A program made the translations under genes and the position numbers. Positions 1 to 8,604 of a stretch of DNA of 64,000 bases are shown piece after piece. Each line of letters begins with the position of its first letter. The stretch's first letter is position 1. Source of the stretch: Deltaproteobacteria bacterium (GTDB lineage: Bacteria > Myxococcota_A > UBA9042 > PHBI01); assembly GCA_011526585.1 (NCBI GenBank), contig WYBB01000041.1, forward strand, positions 1 through 64,000, in the 5' to 3' direction. The notes under the pieces were generated by a model. That model was given only the letters and a program-made list of their open reading frames with translations. It did no database searches and was not told the DNA's origin.

Positions 1-1553
1 CCAAGAAGCGCCTGCGCAGCGAGTTCCGCGAGGAGCCGCTGCTCATCCAGGCCTTCCTCGAAGAGGCGATGATCGCCGGCGCGCTCGAGCACCCGGGCAT
101 CGTGCCGGTGCACGACATCGGCGTCACACCGGGCGAGGGCCCCTGGTACACGATGAAGCGGCTCCAGGGCGAGCCCCTCTCGAACATCTTGTCGCGGCTT
201 CGCGGCGCGCACCCGGAGACGATGCGCGAGTGGCCGCTGCCTCGCCTGGTCGAGATCTATCTGCAGGCCCTGCGGGCGGTCGTGCACGCGCACGAGCGCG
301 GCGTCGTGCACTGCGACCTCAAGCCGGGCAACATCCTGATCGGCGATCTGGGCGAGGTCGTCGTCGTCGACTGGGGCCTCGCCAAGGTCATGGGCGAAGG
401 CGGCATGTACCAGGCGCGCGCCCAGCTCTGGAGCGGCTCTCCCGGCTACATGCCGCCCGAGCAGGCGACCTCCGAGGACACCTCGATCCTCGACGCGCGC
501 GTCGACGTCTGGGCGCTCGGCGCGATCCTCTACGAGCTGATCGCGCTGGTCGTGCCGCAGGCGCTCACCGATGGTTCCGTGCCCGAGCCGCCGACCGACG
601 GCAGCTACCCGCCGATCATCGATCTGCGCGAGCGCATGGCGCGGGGCCCCTATCGCCGCGACACCCCGCCCGAGCTCGCCGCGGTGTGCCGGCGCGCGCT
701 CTCGCTCGATCCGGCCGAGCGCTTCGGCGACGTGCGCGAGATCCTCGACGAGGTGGAGGGCTGGCTCCAGGGTACGCGCGAGCGCGAGCGGCGCGAGGCC
801 CGCGTCATCGCCGCCGCCGCCGCCGTCGACGCCATCCTGCTCGGCGGGGTGTGCGACTTCGCGCGCGTCGTGCCCGCGGTCGATCAGGTGCTCGACATCC
901 TGCGCGAGGCCCCGGGCCGCACCGAGCTGACCTGGCGCGGCAGCGCGCTCTACTGGCTCGTCTTCCGCGAGCTGCACAAGGATCCGCGCCCCGAGACGCG
1001 CGCGCAGGCCACCGCGCTGCTCGATCGCCTGGCCGCGCTGGTCGTGCCGGAGCCGGGCGACGAAGGCGCGATCCAGCCGTGGCTCGACGCGCTGGACGAG
1101 GTCGCCGACGAGGCCCCGCGCGTGCGCGCGCTCTCGAACCGGCTCAAGGCGCTGCACCAGACCGAGCTCTTCGCCGGACTCGGCGGCCACGAGCTCATGC
1201 CGGTCGCCGCCGCCGTCGAGGTCAAGAAGGTGCCGCGCGGCGAGGCGCTCGTGCGCGAGGGCGAGCCCGGCGATGCGCTCTGGGTGCTCGTCAGCGGCGA
1301 GGCGCGCGTCGAGGCCGGCGGCAAGCGGCTCACCACCATGCGCCCGCCCGCGTGCTTCGGCGAGATCGCGCTGGTCGACCGCTCGACCCGCACCGCCAGC
1401 GTCATCGCCGAGAGCGACGTCGTCGCGCTCACCCTCACCGCCGACCGCTTCGACGAGCTCGTGCGCAGGCACGGCGCCATCGCCACGGGCGTCATGCGCC
1501 TCCTCGCCGAGCGCTTGCGCAAGGCCACCGCGCGCGAGGTCGGCGCCAGCTGA
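1..1553 (+). CDS. Ser/Thr protein kinase with C-terminal cyclic-nucleotide-binding domain (5' end outside window)
   Basis: The reading frame is open from position 3, so the gene begins upstream and the N-lobe start (glycine-rich loop, probably the ATP lysine) is missing. Visible kinase motifs are the alpha-C-like 'FLEEAMIAGALEHPGIVPVHD', the catalytic loop 'HCDLKPGNIL', 'DWGLAK' where most kinases have DFG, and an APE-region 'GYMPPEQA'. The last ~125 residues form a cyclic-nucleotide-binding fold ('REGEPGDALWVLVSGEARV', then 'CFGEIALVDRSTRTASV'). A soluble kinase gated by a cyclic nucleotide, or using the fold for protein contacts, is inferred; the ligand is not known. A 134 bp gap separates it from gcvT. 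The kinase assignment is secure, the ligand is not. Confidence 0.88.
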   Translation, partial: KKRLRSEFREEPLLIQAFLEEAMIAGALEHPGIVPVHDIGVTPGEGPWYTMKRLQGEPLSNILSRLRGAHPETMREWPLPRLVEIYLQALRAVVHAHERGVVHCDLKPGNILIGDLGEVVVVDWGLAKVMGEGGMYQARAQLWSGSPGYMPPEQATSEDTSILDARVDVWALGAILYELIALVVPQALTDGSVPEPPTDGSYPPIIDLRERMARGPYRRDTPPELAAVCRRALSLDPAERFGDVREILDEVEGWLQGTRERERREARVIAAAAAVDAILLGGVCDFARVVPAVDQVLDILREAPGRTELTWRGSALYWLVFRELHKDPRPETRAQATALLDRLAALVVPEPGDEGAIQPWLDALDEVADEAPRVRALSNRLKALHQTELFAGLGGHELMPVAAAVEVKKVPRGEALVREGEPGDALWVLVSGEARVEAGGKRLTTMRPPACFGEIALVDRSTRTASVIAESDVVALTLTADRFDELVRRHGAIATGVMRLLAERLRKATAREVGAS

Positions 1554-1605
1554 AGCAATCGCGAGGGCGGTCCCGCTGCGCGTGGACTTTGCGAACGAAT
1601 TCGGC

Positions 1606-1634
1606 TTGGCCAAACCGTCGGCAGAAAGTATGGT
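1606..1634 (+). promoter_or_regulatory. candidate sigma70 promoter for the gcv operon
   Basis: TTGGCC (1606-1611) and TATGGT (1629-1634) are separated by 17 bp, with a predicted transcription start near 1641 and a leader of about 47 nt before gcvT. The leader is too short for a glycine riboswitch and I see no glycine aptamer. This is pattern matching only. Confidence 0.4.
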
Positions 1635-1687
1635 CCCGCCCCGCCGCCGCCGGTCCACGCGCGACCACGCGCGCGCCAGGAGTTCGG

Positions 1688-2794
1688 ATGAGCGAGCCCG
1701 CCAGACGTCGCACTTCGCTGTACGAGACGCACCTGGCGCACGGCGCGCGCATGGTCCCCTTCGCCGGCTACGAGATGCCGGTGCAGTACGACGGCATGCT
1801 CGCCGAGCACCACCGCGTACGCACCGCCGTCGGACTCTTCGACGTCTCGCACATGGGCGAGGTGCGCGTGCGCGGCAAGGACGCGCTCGGCGCGGTCAAC
1901 CGCCTCGTCACCAACGACCTCACGCGCGTCGGTGACGGCCGCGCGCAGTACACCGCGCTCTGTCACGAAGACGGCACCATCGTCGACGATCTGATCTGCT
2001 ATCGCCTCTCGCCCGAAGAGGTCTTCATCTGCGTCAACGCGTCCAACCGCGAGAGCGACGTCGCCCACATGCGCGCGCACCTCACGGGCGAGGCGACCCT
2101 CGCCGACGAGAGCGACGCCTACTCCCAGATCGCGGTGCAGGGCCCGCGGGCGCCCGAGCTGCTGGCGCGCATCTTCGGCAAGAAGCTCGGCGGCCTCGGC
2201 CCGTTCAGGATCCGCGCGGCGACCTTCGAGGGCGCCGACTGCCTCTTCGCGACCACCGGCTACACCGGCGAGCCCGGCGCCGAGATCTACCTGCCCAACC
2301 CCCAGGCGCCCGCGCTGTGGGCGGCGCTGATGCACGCCGGCGAAGACCTCGGCGTCGGCCCGGCCGGCCTCGGCGCGCGCGACACCCTGCGCCTCGAGAT
2401 GGGCTATTGCCTCTACGGCAATGACATCGATCGCACGACCACGCCGCTCGAAGCGAGCCTCGGCTGGGTGACGCGCCTGGACAAGGACGCGTTCGTCGGC
2501 AAGGCGGCGCTCACGCGGCAGGAGGCCTCCGGCGTCGCGCGGCGCCTCGTCGGCATCGAGGTCGGCGAGCGCGGGATCCCGCGACAGGGCTACCCGATCG
2601 TGAAGGACGGCGTCGCCGTCGGGCACGTCACCTCGGGCACGCTCTCGCCCTCGACCGGGCGCGCGATCGGGCTGGCCTACGTGCCGAGCACGCTGGCCGA
2701 GGCCGGCACCGAGCTCGCGGTCGACTGCCGCGGCAAGCTCAAGCCGGCGCGGGTCGTGCCCACGCCGTTCTATCGGAGAGAGCAGGCGTCCTGA
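1688..2794 (+). CDS. gcvT: glycine cleavage system T protein (aminomethyltransferase)
   Basis: This 368-residue protein has the usual GcvT length. It moves the methylene group from the aminomethyl-lipoyl arm of the H protein to tetrahydrofolate, releasing ammonia. The N-terminus 'RTSLYETHLAHGARMVPFAGYEMPVQY' and 'LFDVSHMGEVRVRG' are the classic GcvT opening, and 'GYTGEPGAEIYLP' and 'LRLEMGYCLYGNDID' are the expected folate-binding-domain motifs. The ATG at 1688 was chosen because it gives the family N-terminus; the frame runs open far upstream inside the kinase gene but without GcvT similarity. gcvH follows after 18 bp, so co-transcription is likely. Cytoplasmic. Confidence 0.97.
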   Translation: MSEPARRRTSLYETHLAHGARMVPFAGYEMPVQYDGMLAEHHRVRTAVGLFDVSHMGEVRVRGKDALGAVNRLVTNDLTRVGDGRAQYTALCHEDGTIVDDLICYRLSPEEVFICVNASNRESDVAHMRAHLTGEATLADESDAYSQIAVQGPRAPELLARIFGKKLGGLGPFRIRAATFEGADCLFATTGYTGEPGAEIYLPNPQAPALWAALMHAGEDLGVGPAGLGARDTLRLEMGYCLYGNDIDRTTTPLEASLGWVTRLDKDAFVGKAALTRQEASGVARRLVGIEVGERGIPRQGYPIVKDGVAVGHVTSGTLSPSTGRAIGLAYVPSTLAEAGTELAVDCRGKLKPARVVPTPFYRREQAS

Positions 2795-2812
2795 AAGAGA
2801 GGGGAGCGAGTC

Positions 2813-3205
2813 ATGTCCAAGGTTCCAAGCGATCTGCGTTACACCAAAGAGCACGAGTGGGCGAAGCTGGACGGCGGCGTCGTGCGCATCGGCATCACCG
2901 ACTACGCCCAGGAGCACCTCGGTGACGTCGTGATGGTCGAGCTGCCGCGGGTCGGGCAAGCCGTCAGCGCCAGCAAGGCCTTCGGCACGGTCGAGTCGCC
3001 CAAGAGCGTCTCCGACCTCTTCGCGCCGCTCTCGGGCACGGTGAGCGCGGTCAACGAGGCGCTCGACGCCAACCCCGAGGCGATCAACGGCGACTGCTAC
3101 GGCGCCGGGTGGATCTGCGAGATCACCCCCGACGACGCCGCCGCGCTCGACGAGCTCATGGACGCCGCGGCGTACGAGGCCTTCCTCGGCACGCTCGACG
3201 CGTGA
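2813..3205 (+). CDS. gcvH: glycine cleavage system H protein (lipoyl carrier)
   Basis: A 130-residue lipoyl-domain protein that shuttles the aminomethyl intermediate between the P and T proteins. The opening 'YTKEHEWAKL' and the segment 'TVESPKSVSDLFAPLSGTV' are diagnostic; K64 in the latter is the expected lipoylated lysine. The usual sequence around it is ESVKA, so ESPKS is a mild variant. A purine-rich ribosome site (GAGAGGGGAGCGAG) precedes the ATG. The stop codon overlaps a GTG (3202) that could start gcvPA. Confidence 0.97.
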   Translation: MSKVPSDLRYTKEHEWAKLDGGVVRIGITDYAQEHLGDVVMVELPRVGQAVSASKAFGTVESPKSVSDLFAPLSGTVSAVNEALDANPEAINGDCYGAGWICEITPDDAAALDELMDAAAYEAFLGTLDA

Positions 3206-3213
3206 GCCGGGCG

Positions 3214-4581
3214 ATGCGCTACATCCCGCACACCGAAGCCGACGTGCGCGCGATGCTCGCGACCATCGGCGTGCGCACGGTCGACGCGCTCTTCGAGACG
3301 ATCCCGCGCCCGCTCCAGCTCGAGCGCGAGCTCGCGGTCCCTTCGGCGATGGCCGAGCCGGACCTGCGCGCCCACCTGCTCGAGCTGGCCGAGTCCAACG
3401 TGCCGGGCTCGCGCGCGACCTCGTTCCTCGGAGCGGGGGTCTATCGCCACTACGCGCCGGTCGCCGTCTCGCAGCTCCTCCTGCGCGGTGAGCTCTACAC
3501 CGCGTATACGCCCTACCAGCCGGAGATCGCGCAGGGCACGCTGCAGATCATCTTCGAGTTCCAGACGATGGTGAGCGAGCTGCTCGGCGCCGAGGTCGTC
3601 AACGCCTCGATGTACGACGGCTCGACCGCGGTGGCCGAGGCCGCGCTGATGGCGCTGCGCGTGGCGCAGGGCAGCTCGCAGCGGATCCTGATCTCGCGCG
3701 CGCTCCACCCCGAGTGGCGCCAGGTGACGCGCGTCTTCGTCAGCAACGTCGGCGCCGAGCTCGTCGACGTGCCGGTCGCGCGCGACGGGCGCACCGACCT
3801 CGCCGCGCTGGAGCGCGAGCTCGAGGCTGGCGCGGCCGCGGTCCTGCTCGGCTACCCGAGCTTCTTCGGCACGCTCGACGATCTCGTCACGGCGCGCGCG
3901 CTCTGCGATCGGCACGGCGCGCTCCTCGTCGCGACCTTCCAGGAGGCGACGGCGTTCGGCCTCGTGCGCCCGCCCGGTGAGCTCGGCGCCGACATCATCG
4001 CCGGCGAGGGGCAGAGCCTCGGCGTGCCGGCCTCGCTCGGCGGCCCGCACCTCGGCCTCTTCGGCACGCGCGAGAAATTCCTCCGGCAGATGCCCGGACG
4101 ACTCGCCGGCGAGACGGTCGACGTGCGCGGCAACCGCGGCTTCGTCCTGACGATGTCGACGCGCGAGCAGCACATCCGGCGCGAGAAGGCGACCTCGAAC
4201 ATCTGCACCAACGTGGCGCTGATGGCGACCGCGTCGACGATCGCGATGACGCTGCTCGGGCCGCGCGGGCTCGAGACCGTCGCGCGCGCCTCGCACCTGC
4301 GCGCCGAGGAGACCAAGCGCGCCGTCTTCGCGTTGCCGGGCTTCTCGCCCTACTTCGAGGGCGCGACGACGTACAACGAGTTCGTCGTCAGGACGCCCGA
4401 GCCGGCGGCGCGCTACGTCGAGGCGCTGGCCCCGCGCCGCATCGGGCCGGGCGTGGCGCTCGGGCCCTACGCGGGCGAGCTCGGCGATCCCGGGCTCGAG
4501 CACGCGCTCCTCGTCGCGGCGACCGAGCTCACCACCTCGGCGCAGATCGCGGCCCTCGCCGAGGGGCTCGCGTCGGTGTGA
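3214..4581 (+). CDS. gcvPA: glycine dehydrogenase (decarboxylating) subunit 1
   Basis: A 455-residue protein matching the N-terminal half of the P protein in organisms with a split GcvP. It starts 'MRYIPHTEADVRAMLATIGV', the typical subunit 1 opening, and contains 'YTPYQPEIAQGTLQIIFEFQ' and 'MYDGSTAVAEAA'. The pyridoxal-phosphate lysine lies in subunit 2 (GcvPB), which is not next to it: the gene ends with its TGA directly abutting the stop codon of a convergent gene (TGA at 4579-4581, TCA from 4582). A GTG at 3202, overlapping the gcvH stop, is an alternative in-frame start adding four residues. Activity needs a gcvPB elsewhere in the genome. Confidence 0.95.
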   Translation: MRYIPHTEADVRAMLATIGVRTVDALFETIPRPLQLERELAVPSAMAEPDLRAHLLELAESNVPGSRATSFLGAGVYRHYAPVAVSQLLLRGELYTAYTPYQPEIAQGTLQIIFEFQTMVSELLGAEVVNASMYDGSTAVAEAALMALRVAQGSSQRILISRALHPEWRQVTRVFVSNVGAELVDVPVARDGRTDLAALERELEAGAAAVLLGYPSFFGTLDDLVTARALCDRHGALLVATFQEATAFGLVRPPGELGADIIAGEGQSLGVPASLGGPHLGLFGTREKFLRQMPGRLAGETVDVRGNRGFVLTMSTREQHIRREKATSNICTNVALMATASTIAMTLLGPRGLETVARASHLRAEETKRAVFALPGFSPYFEGATTYNEFVVRTPEPAARYVEALAPRRIGPGVALGPYAGELGDPGLEHALLVAATELTTSAQIAALAEGLASV

Positions 4582-5094
4582 TCAGGCGCGGCGCGCCTTG
4601 CGGGTCTTGAGCGCCGACGCGCCGGCGGCCCCGAGCGCGAGGAGGCCGAGCGCGGCGATGGCGATGACCGGCGCCGCGAGATCGGCGACGATCGGGTAGC
4701 GGAAGGGCGCGCCGACGGCGCCGCTGGTCACGAGGAGCCAGATCGCGATCACGACGCCGCGCCGCCAGGGCCGCGCGTGCCAGTCGCCGGGCAGCACGAG
4801 CCAGGCCGAGACGAAGGCGAGGTGGAACGAGACGAAGCCACCCCAGCCGTTGCGCGTGGCGAGCGCGAGGTCGAAGCCATAGCGCAGGCTCCAGAGGAGA
4901 GCGACGTGGCCGCTCATGAGCACGAGCGCGAGCCAGGCGAGCGGCCGGCGCAGCGGCGCGAGTGACGACGGTGCGCGTGGGCCGAACGCGGCGTCGGCGG
5001 CGATGAGCGTCAAGAGGAGGTAGGCGGCGAGGGCGAGCCCGAAGACGAGCGCGACCTCGCCCGCGCTCAGCGGCAGCGCCTCCGGTGGGCTCAT
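4582..5094 (-). CDS. small integral membrane protein of unknown function
   Basis: The 170-residue product has about five hydrophobic stretches (near residues 12-33, 48-68, 85-103, 112-128 and 137-162) and a basic C-terminal tail 'ALKTRKARRA', so it is an inner-membrane protein. I do not recognise the family. Its start overlaps the end of the sarcosine oxidase gene upstream on the same strand by 4 bp, which suggests translational coupling. It ends directly against the convergent gcvPA with no spacer, leaving no room for a terminator between them. Confidence 0.75.
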   Translation of the reverse strand: MSPPEALPLSAGEVALVFGLALAAYLLLTLIAADAAFGPRAPSSLAPLRRPLAWLALVLMSGHVALLWSLRYGFDLALATRNGWGGFVSFHLAFVSAWLVLPGDWHARPWRRGVVIAIWLLVTSGAVGAPFRYPIVADLAAPVIAIAALGLLALGAAGASALKTRKARRA

Positions 5095-6242
5095 CGCGCT
5101 CCATCCTTGCGATCGCGTCGGCGCGGATCGAAGAGGTCGAGCGTCAGCGCGCTCGCGCCCTCGAGCGCGAAGTCGGCGAGGATCTCACCGACGACGGGGG
5201 CGAGCTTGAAGCCGTGACCGGAGAAGCCGGCGCCGACGACGACCGCCGGCACGTCCGGGTGCGGCCCGAGCGCGAAGTGGTGATCGGGGCTCGAGGTGTA
5301 CATGCAGGTGCGCGCGCCGAGGAGCGGGCCGTCGGCGCCGGGCAGGTAGCGCGCGAGGAAGGCGCGCACCGGCGCGAGGTCGGCGGCGGAGACGGCGCGA
5401 TCGATTGCATCGGGATCGGCCGGCGCGCCGATCCGATGGGACGCGAGCTTGAGGCCGGGGTGTTGGGCGCCGCGCGGGCTCGGCATGCCGTAGACCAGCC
5501 CCTCGTCGTAGCGCAGGAAGACCGGGAGGCGCCCGAGCTCGAAGGCCGCGGGGTCGTGGGGACGCACCCAGAGCTGCACCTGGCGCGTGACCGCCAGCGG
5601 CAGCGGTGGTGCGATCGGCGCGTTGGCCGCCCACCAGGGCCCGAGCGTGAGCACCGCGCGGCGCGCCGCGATCGCACGGTTCGCGGTGTGGAGCTCGACG
5701 CCGTCAGCGCGCGGCTCGAGGGTGAGCAGCGGCTCGCGCGCGTGCACGATCGCCCCGTGCGCGAGCGCGCGCTCGACCAGCGCGACGAGGCAGCGCTCGG
5801 CGAGCAGCACGCCGGCCTCGGACTCGAGTACCGCCTCGTCGCCCGGCGCGAGCGCAAACGCCGGGAAGCGCCGCGCCGCCGCTGCGTGGGTGAGCCGCTC
5901 GTGCGCGAGCCGGTGCTCTTCGATCGCGTGCAGCGTCGCCACCAGATCGCGATCATCGGGCGGCCCGAAGTGCAGGGCGCCCGTCTCGACGAGCAGCGCC
6001 TCGCCCGCCGCGCGCTCGAGCACGCGCCACGCGTCCCAGGCGCGATGCAAGAGCGGCACGTAGCGCGCGTCCTCGAAGTAGGCCTTGCGGATGACCCGTG
6101 TGCCGCCGTGCGAGCTGCCCAGCGCGTGCGGCACGTCGAAGCGCTCGAGCCCGATCGCGCGCACGCCGCGCCGCGCGAGCGCGTCGAGCGTGGCCGCGCC
6201 CATCACGCCCAGCCCGACGACGACGACCTCGCACGACTCCAT
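5091..6242 (-). CDS. monomeric sarcosine oxidase / N-methyl amino acid oxidase (FAD-dependent)
   Basis: A 383-residue flavoprotein of the MSOX/MTOX family, which oxidises sarcosine or related N-methyl amino acids to the amino acid, formaldehyde and hydrogen peroxide. The dinucleotide-binding motif 'VVGLGVMGAAT' is at residues 8-18, followed by 'SSHGGTRVIRKAY'. Cys313 in 'RTCMYTSSPDHHF' matches the covalent flavin-attachment cysteine, and Lys265 in 'GLKLASH' matches the oxygen-activating lysine of MSOX. The protein opens 'MESCEVVVVGLGVMGAA', which supports the ATG at 6242. Lying beside the glycine cleavage genes, it may supply glycine, but the genes are convergent and not an operon. The exact substrate cannot be told from sequence. 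Confidence 0.9.
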   Translation of the reverse strand: MESCEVVVVGLGVMGAATLDALARRGVRAIGLERFDVPHALGSSHGGTRVIRKAYFEDARYVPLLHRAWDAWRVLERAAGEALLVETGALHFGPPDDRDLVATLHAIEEHRLAHERLTHAAAARRFPAFALAPGDEAVLESEAGVLLAERCLVALVERALAHGAIVHAREPLLTLEPRADGVELHTANRAIAARRAVLTLGPWWAANAPIAPPLPLAVTRQVQLWVRPHDPAAFELGRLPVFLRYDEGLVYGMPSPRGAQHPGLKLASHRIGAPADPDAIDRAVSAADLAPVRAFLARYLPGADGPLLGARTCMYTSSPDHHFALGPHPDVPAVVVGAGFSGHGFKLAPVVGEILADFALEGASALTLDLFDPRRRDRKDGAR

Positions 6243-6357
6243 GCCGACATCTTCCTCCCGTCCTCGTGCCCAGGCAACACGCCGTCGTGCACACGCGCCC
6301 CGGCCGTGTTCCCTCGCGACGATTGCGCCGGAATCCCGCCTGCCTCACAACAGCGGA

Positions 6358-7602
6358 GTGACCGCCACCGTCGTCGTCATCTTCGCGCTGACCTACGTGC
6401 TCATCGCCTTCCGTCGGCTCGAGCTCCTGCCGATCGGCCGCCCGGCCGGCGCGCTGACCGGTGCCACGCTGATGGTGCTCGTCGGCGCCATGACGCCCGA
6501 AGAGAGCTACCACGCCATCGACGGCGACACGATCGTGCTCCTGCTGGCCATGATGATCATCACCGCCGAGCTCGACGTCACCGGCTTCTTCTCCTGGGCC
6601 TCACGCCGCGTGCTCTCGCACGCTCGCACCCCGCGCGGCCTCCTCGTGCAGGTGGCGGTCGTCGCCGCGCTCGGCTCGGCCTTCCTCGTCAACGACACGA
6701 TCTGCCTCATGCTCACGCCGGTCGTCGTCGCCGCCTGCCGCCGCGCGCGCCTGCCGATGGGTCCCTACCTCATCATGCTCGCCACCTCCGCCAACCTCGG
6801 CAGCGCCGCGACCCTCGTCGGCAACCCGCAGAACATGTTGATCGGCTCGATGTCCGGCCTGTCGTTCGCGAGCTTCCTCGTCGCCGTGCTGCCGGTCGTG
6901 CTCATCGCCTTCCTCGTGCACCTCTTCGTCGGGCTCGCCTTCTATCGCAAGGTCCTGCCGGCCGCGCTCGCCGGCGAGGTCCTCGCCGGCGGCGCCGACT
7001 CCCCTGCCCTGCCCGCCGGCGTGCGCCCGATCCTCGTCGTCTTCGCCGGCGTCATCGTCGCCTTCTTCGCCGGCGCGCACCTCGGCTGGGCTGCGATGAG
7101 CGGCGCCGTCCTGCTGATGGTGATGAACCGTCGCGACCCGCAGCCGACCTTCGCCCGCGTCGACTGGACGCTGCTGCTCTTCTTCGCCGGCCTCTTCATC
7201 GTGACCGGCGCGCTGCGCACGACCGGCCTCGTCGACGAGCTGTGGCAGGCCGTCGCGCCGTCGCTATCGCTCGACGACCCCAGCGGGCTCGCCGCGTTCA
7301 CGACGGTGATGGTCGCCGGCTCGAACCTCGTCTCCAACGTGCCGATGGTGATCCTCACCGGCCCCTACCTCGAGGTGCTCGGCGACCCGGCCTTCGGCTA
7401 CACCCTGCTCGCCTACGTCACCACCGTCGCCGGCAACCTCACGCTCGTCGGCTCGGTCGCCAACATCATCGTCGCCGAGGGCGCCCGCGCCGACTACCAC
7501 CTCGGCTTCGTCGAGTACCTGCGCTTCGGTCTTCTCTCGACGCTCGTCAGCCTGATCGTCGGCGTGCCGCTCATCGCGCTCTGGGCGCCGCTCGTCCTCT
7601 GA
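6358..7602 (+). CDS. SLC13/ArsB-NhaD-type anion permease
   Basis: A 414-residue polytopic inner-membrane protein with about eleven hydrophobic segments. The repeated signatures 'FLVNDTICLMLTPVVVAACRR', 'TSANLGSAATLVGNPQNMLIG' and 'AGSNLVSNVPMVILTGPYLE' are typical of the ion transporter superfamily that includes ArsB, NhaD and citrate carriers. The substrate (arsenite, a carboxylate, or Na+/H+ exchange) cannot be assigned. No arsR or arsC lies nearby, so an arsenic role has no context support. The GTG at 6358 is the only plausible start: the frame continues upstream only across the divergent oxidase gene. The 115 bp between the two genes must hold both promoters. Confidence 0.85.
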   Translation: MTATVVVIFALTYVLIAFRRLELLPIGRPAGALTGATLMVLVGAMTPEESYHAIDGDTIVLLLAMMIITAELDVTGFFSWASRRVLSHARTPRGLLVQVAVVAALGSAFLVNDTICLMLTPVVVAACRRARLPMGPYLIMLATSANLGSAATLVGNPQNMLIGSMSGLSFASFLVAVLPVVLIAFLVHLFVGLAFYRKVLPAALAGEVLAGGADSPALPAGVRPILVVFAGVIVAFFAGAHLGWAAMSGAVLLMVMNRRDPQPTFARVDWTLLLFFAGLFIVTGALRTTGLVDELWQAVAPSLSLDDPSGLAAFTTVMVAGSNLVSNVPMVILTGPYLEVLGDPAFGYTLLAYVTTVAGNLTLVGSVANIIVAEGARADYHLGFVEYLRFGLLSTLVSLIVGVPLIALWAPLVL

Positions 7603-7623
7603 GCGATCGATCGGTTCGATGAA

Positions 7624-8088
7624 TCACGTGCACTCGTCGCAGCGCCCGCGCAGCTGTACCTCGATACGCCCCTCGTTGACCGCAGCCGGGCCTGCGCTCG
7701 CACCCTCGACGGTGTCGACGCGCACGACCACGCCGTCGAGGTGGGTCACCGTGCCGCAGTCCGTGCACACGAAGTGCGGGTGCTCGGCGCAGGCGTTCTG
7801 GCGCCCCGCCCGCTGGAAGCGCATCACCCCGCCGATCTCCGTCTTGACCAGGATCCCGACCTCGGTGAGGTCGATCAGGTTGCGGTACAGGGTCGACCGG
7901 TTCCACGGGCTGTCGCCGAGCCTGTCACACACGTCGTGGTGGGCGAGCGGCTCCTCGCTCGCCTCGACCAGGTCGAGCACCGCCAGGCGCGACGCCGTCA
8001 CCCGCAGGCCGCGCGCGCGCATGAGCGTCGCCCGCTCCTGCATCGAGCTCGAGGTCTCGTCGACGATCTCGTGTTCCGCCCTCGCCAT
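7624..8088 (-). CDS. Fur-family metal- or peroxide-responsive transcriptional regulator
   Basis: A 154-residue Fur-family repressor. The winged-helix DNA-binding part spans about residues 20-80, including 'RSTLYRNLIDLTEVGILVK'. The dimerisation part begins with 'CAEHPHFVCTDCGTV', which has a CxxC, and a second pair 'CDEC' lies at the very end; together these form a structural zinc site. Whether it senses iron, zinc or peroxide cannot be read from the sequence. The ATG at 8088 is preferred over an in-frame TTG two codons upstream. The gene is the last of a minus-strand run kelch lipoprotein, sufE, fur (84 bp after sufE), which hints at an iron or Fe-S link. Confidence 0.9.
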   Translation of the reverse strand: MARAEHEIVDETSSSMQERATLMRARGLRVTASRLAVLDLVEASEEPLAHHDVCDRLGDSPWNRSTLYRNLIDLTEVGILVKTEIGGVMRFQRAGRQNACAEHPHFVCTDCGTVTHLDGVVVRVDTVEGASAGPAAVNEGRIEVQLRGRCDECT

Positions 8089-8172
8089 GCGCAACCTCTA
8101 CGCCCGCGGACCTGGCCGGGCAAGATCGGGGGTCGTCAGCGCTACGGCAACGTCCCTCCGGCGTCTGTCCAT

Positions 8173-8598
8173 CTACGTGATCGGCGACGCCGACAGGCAC
8201 GCCAGCCGCCGCGCGTCGGCCCGGATGCGGCCGACCATCGCGAAGAAACCATTGCGCCGGTTCATGCTGACGTGTTGACCGAGCCCGAGCTCGTCGAAGA
8301 CCGGGCCGACGTCGAGCGCCACGATCTCGGCCGGGGTCTTGTCGTCGTAGGCGATCATCAGGACCGCGATGAGGCCGCGCACGATGGCGGCGTCGCTGTC
8401 GGCGCACAGGCGCAGCCGCCCGTCCTCCGGGCGCGCCGTGAGCCAGACCTGGCTCATGCAGCCCTCGACCTTGGTGCGCTCGTTCTTGTCGGCGTCGGGC
8501 ATCGGCGCGAGCTTGCGCCCGAGATCGATCAGGTAGCGGTAGCGCTCCTCCCAACCGTCGAGCAGCTCGAAGTGCTCCTTGAGCTCGTCCAGATCCAT
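8173..8598 (-). CDS. sufE: SufE-family cysteine desulfurase sulfur-acceptor protein
   Basis: A 141-residue SufE-like protein that accepts persulfide sulfur from a cysteine desulfurase for Fe-S cluster assembly. 'DGWEERYRYLIDLGRKL' and 'KVEGCMSQVWL' are hallmark motifs; Cys47 in the latter is the sulfur-accepting residue. 'GLIAVLMIAYDDKTPAEI' matches the conserved C-terminal part. No SufS/SufBCD genes are adjacent, so the partner desulfurase is elsewhere. Only 6 bp separate the upstream kelch gene stop from this ATG, so the two are probably co-transcribed. Confidence 0.93.
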   Translation of the reverse strand: MDLDELKEHFELLDGWEERYRYLIDLGRKLAPMPDADKNERTKVEGCMSQVWLTARPEDGRLRLCADSDAAIVRGLIAVLMIAYDDKTPAEIVALDVGPVFDELGLGQHVSMNRRNGFFAMVGRIRADARRLACLSASPIT

Positions 8599-8604
8599 CG
8601 CCCC

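Noticed and set aside
1554..1687. Glycine riboswitch before gcvT
   Set aside because: Only about 47 nt remain after the predicted start of transcription, and no tandem aptamer pattern is visible.
950..2959. 669-codon minus-strand frame opposite the kinase, gcvT and gcvH
   Set aside because: Arg/Ala/Asp-rich shadow of well-supported plus-strand genes; no family motif and no ribosome site.
6358..7602. Arsenical resistance operon
   Set aside because: The permease family is broad and no arsR, arsC or arsA gene is next to it.
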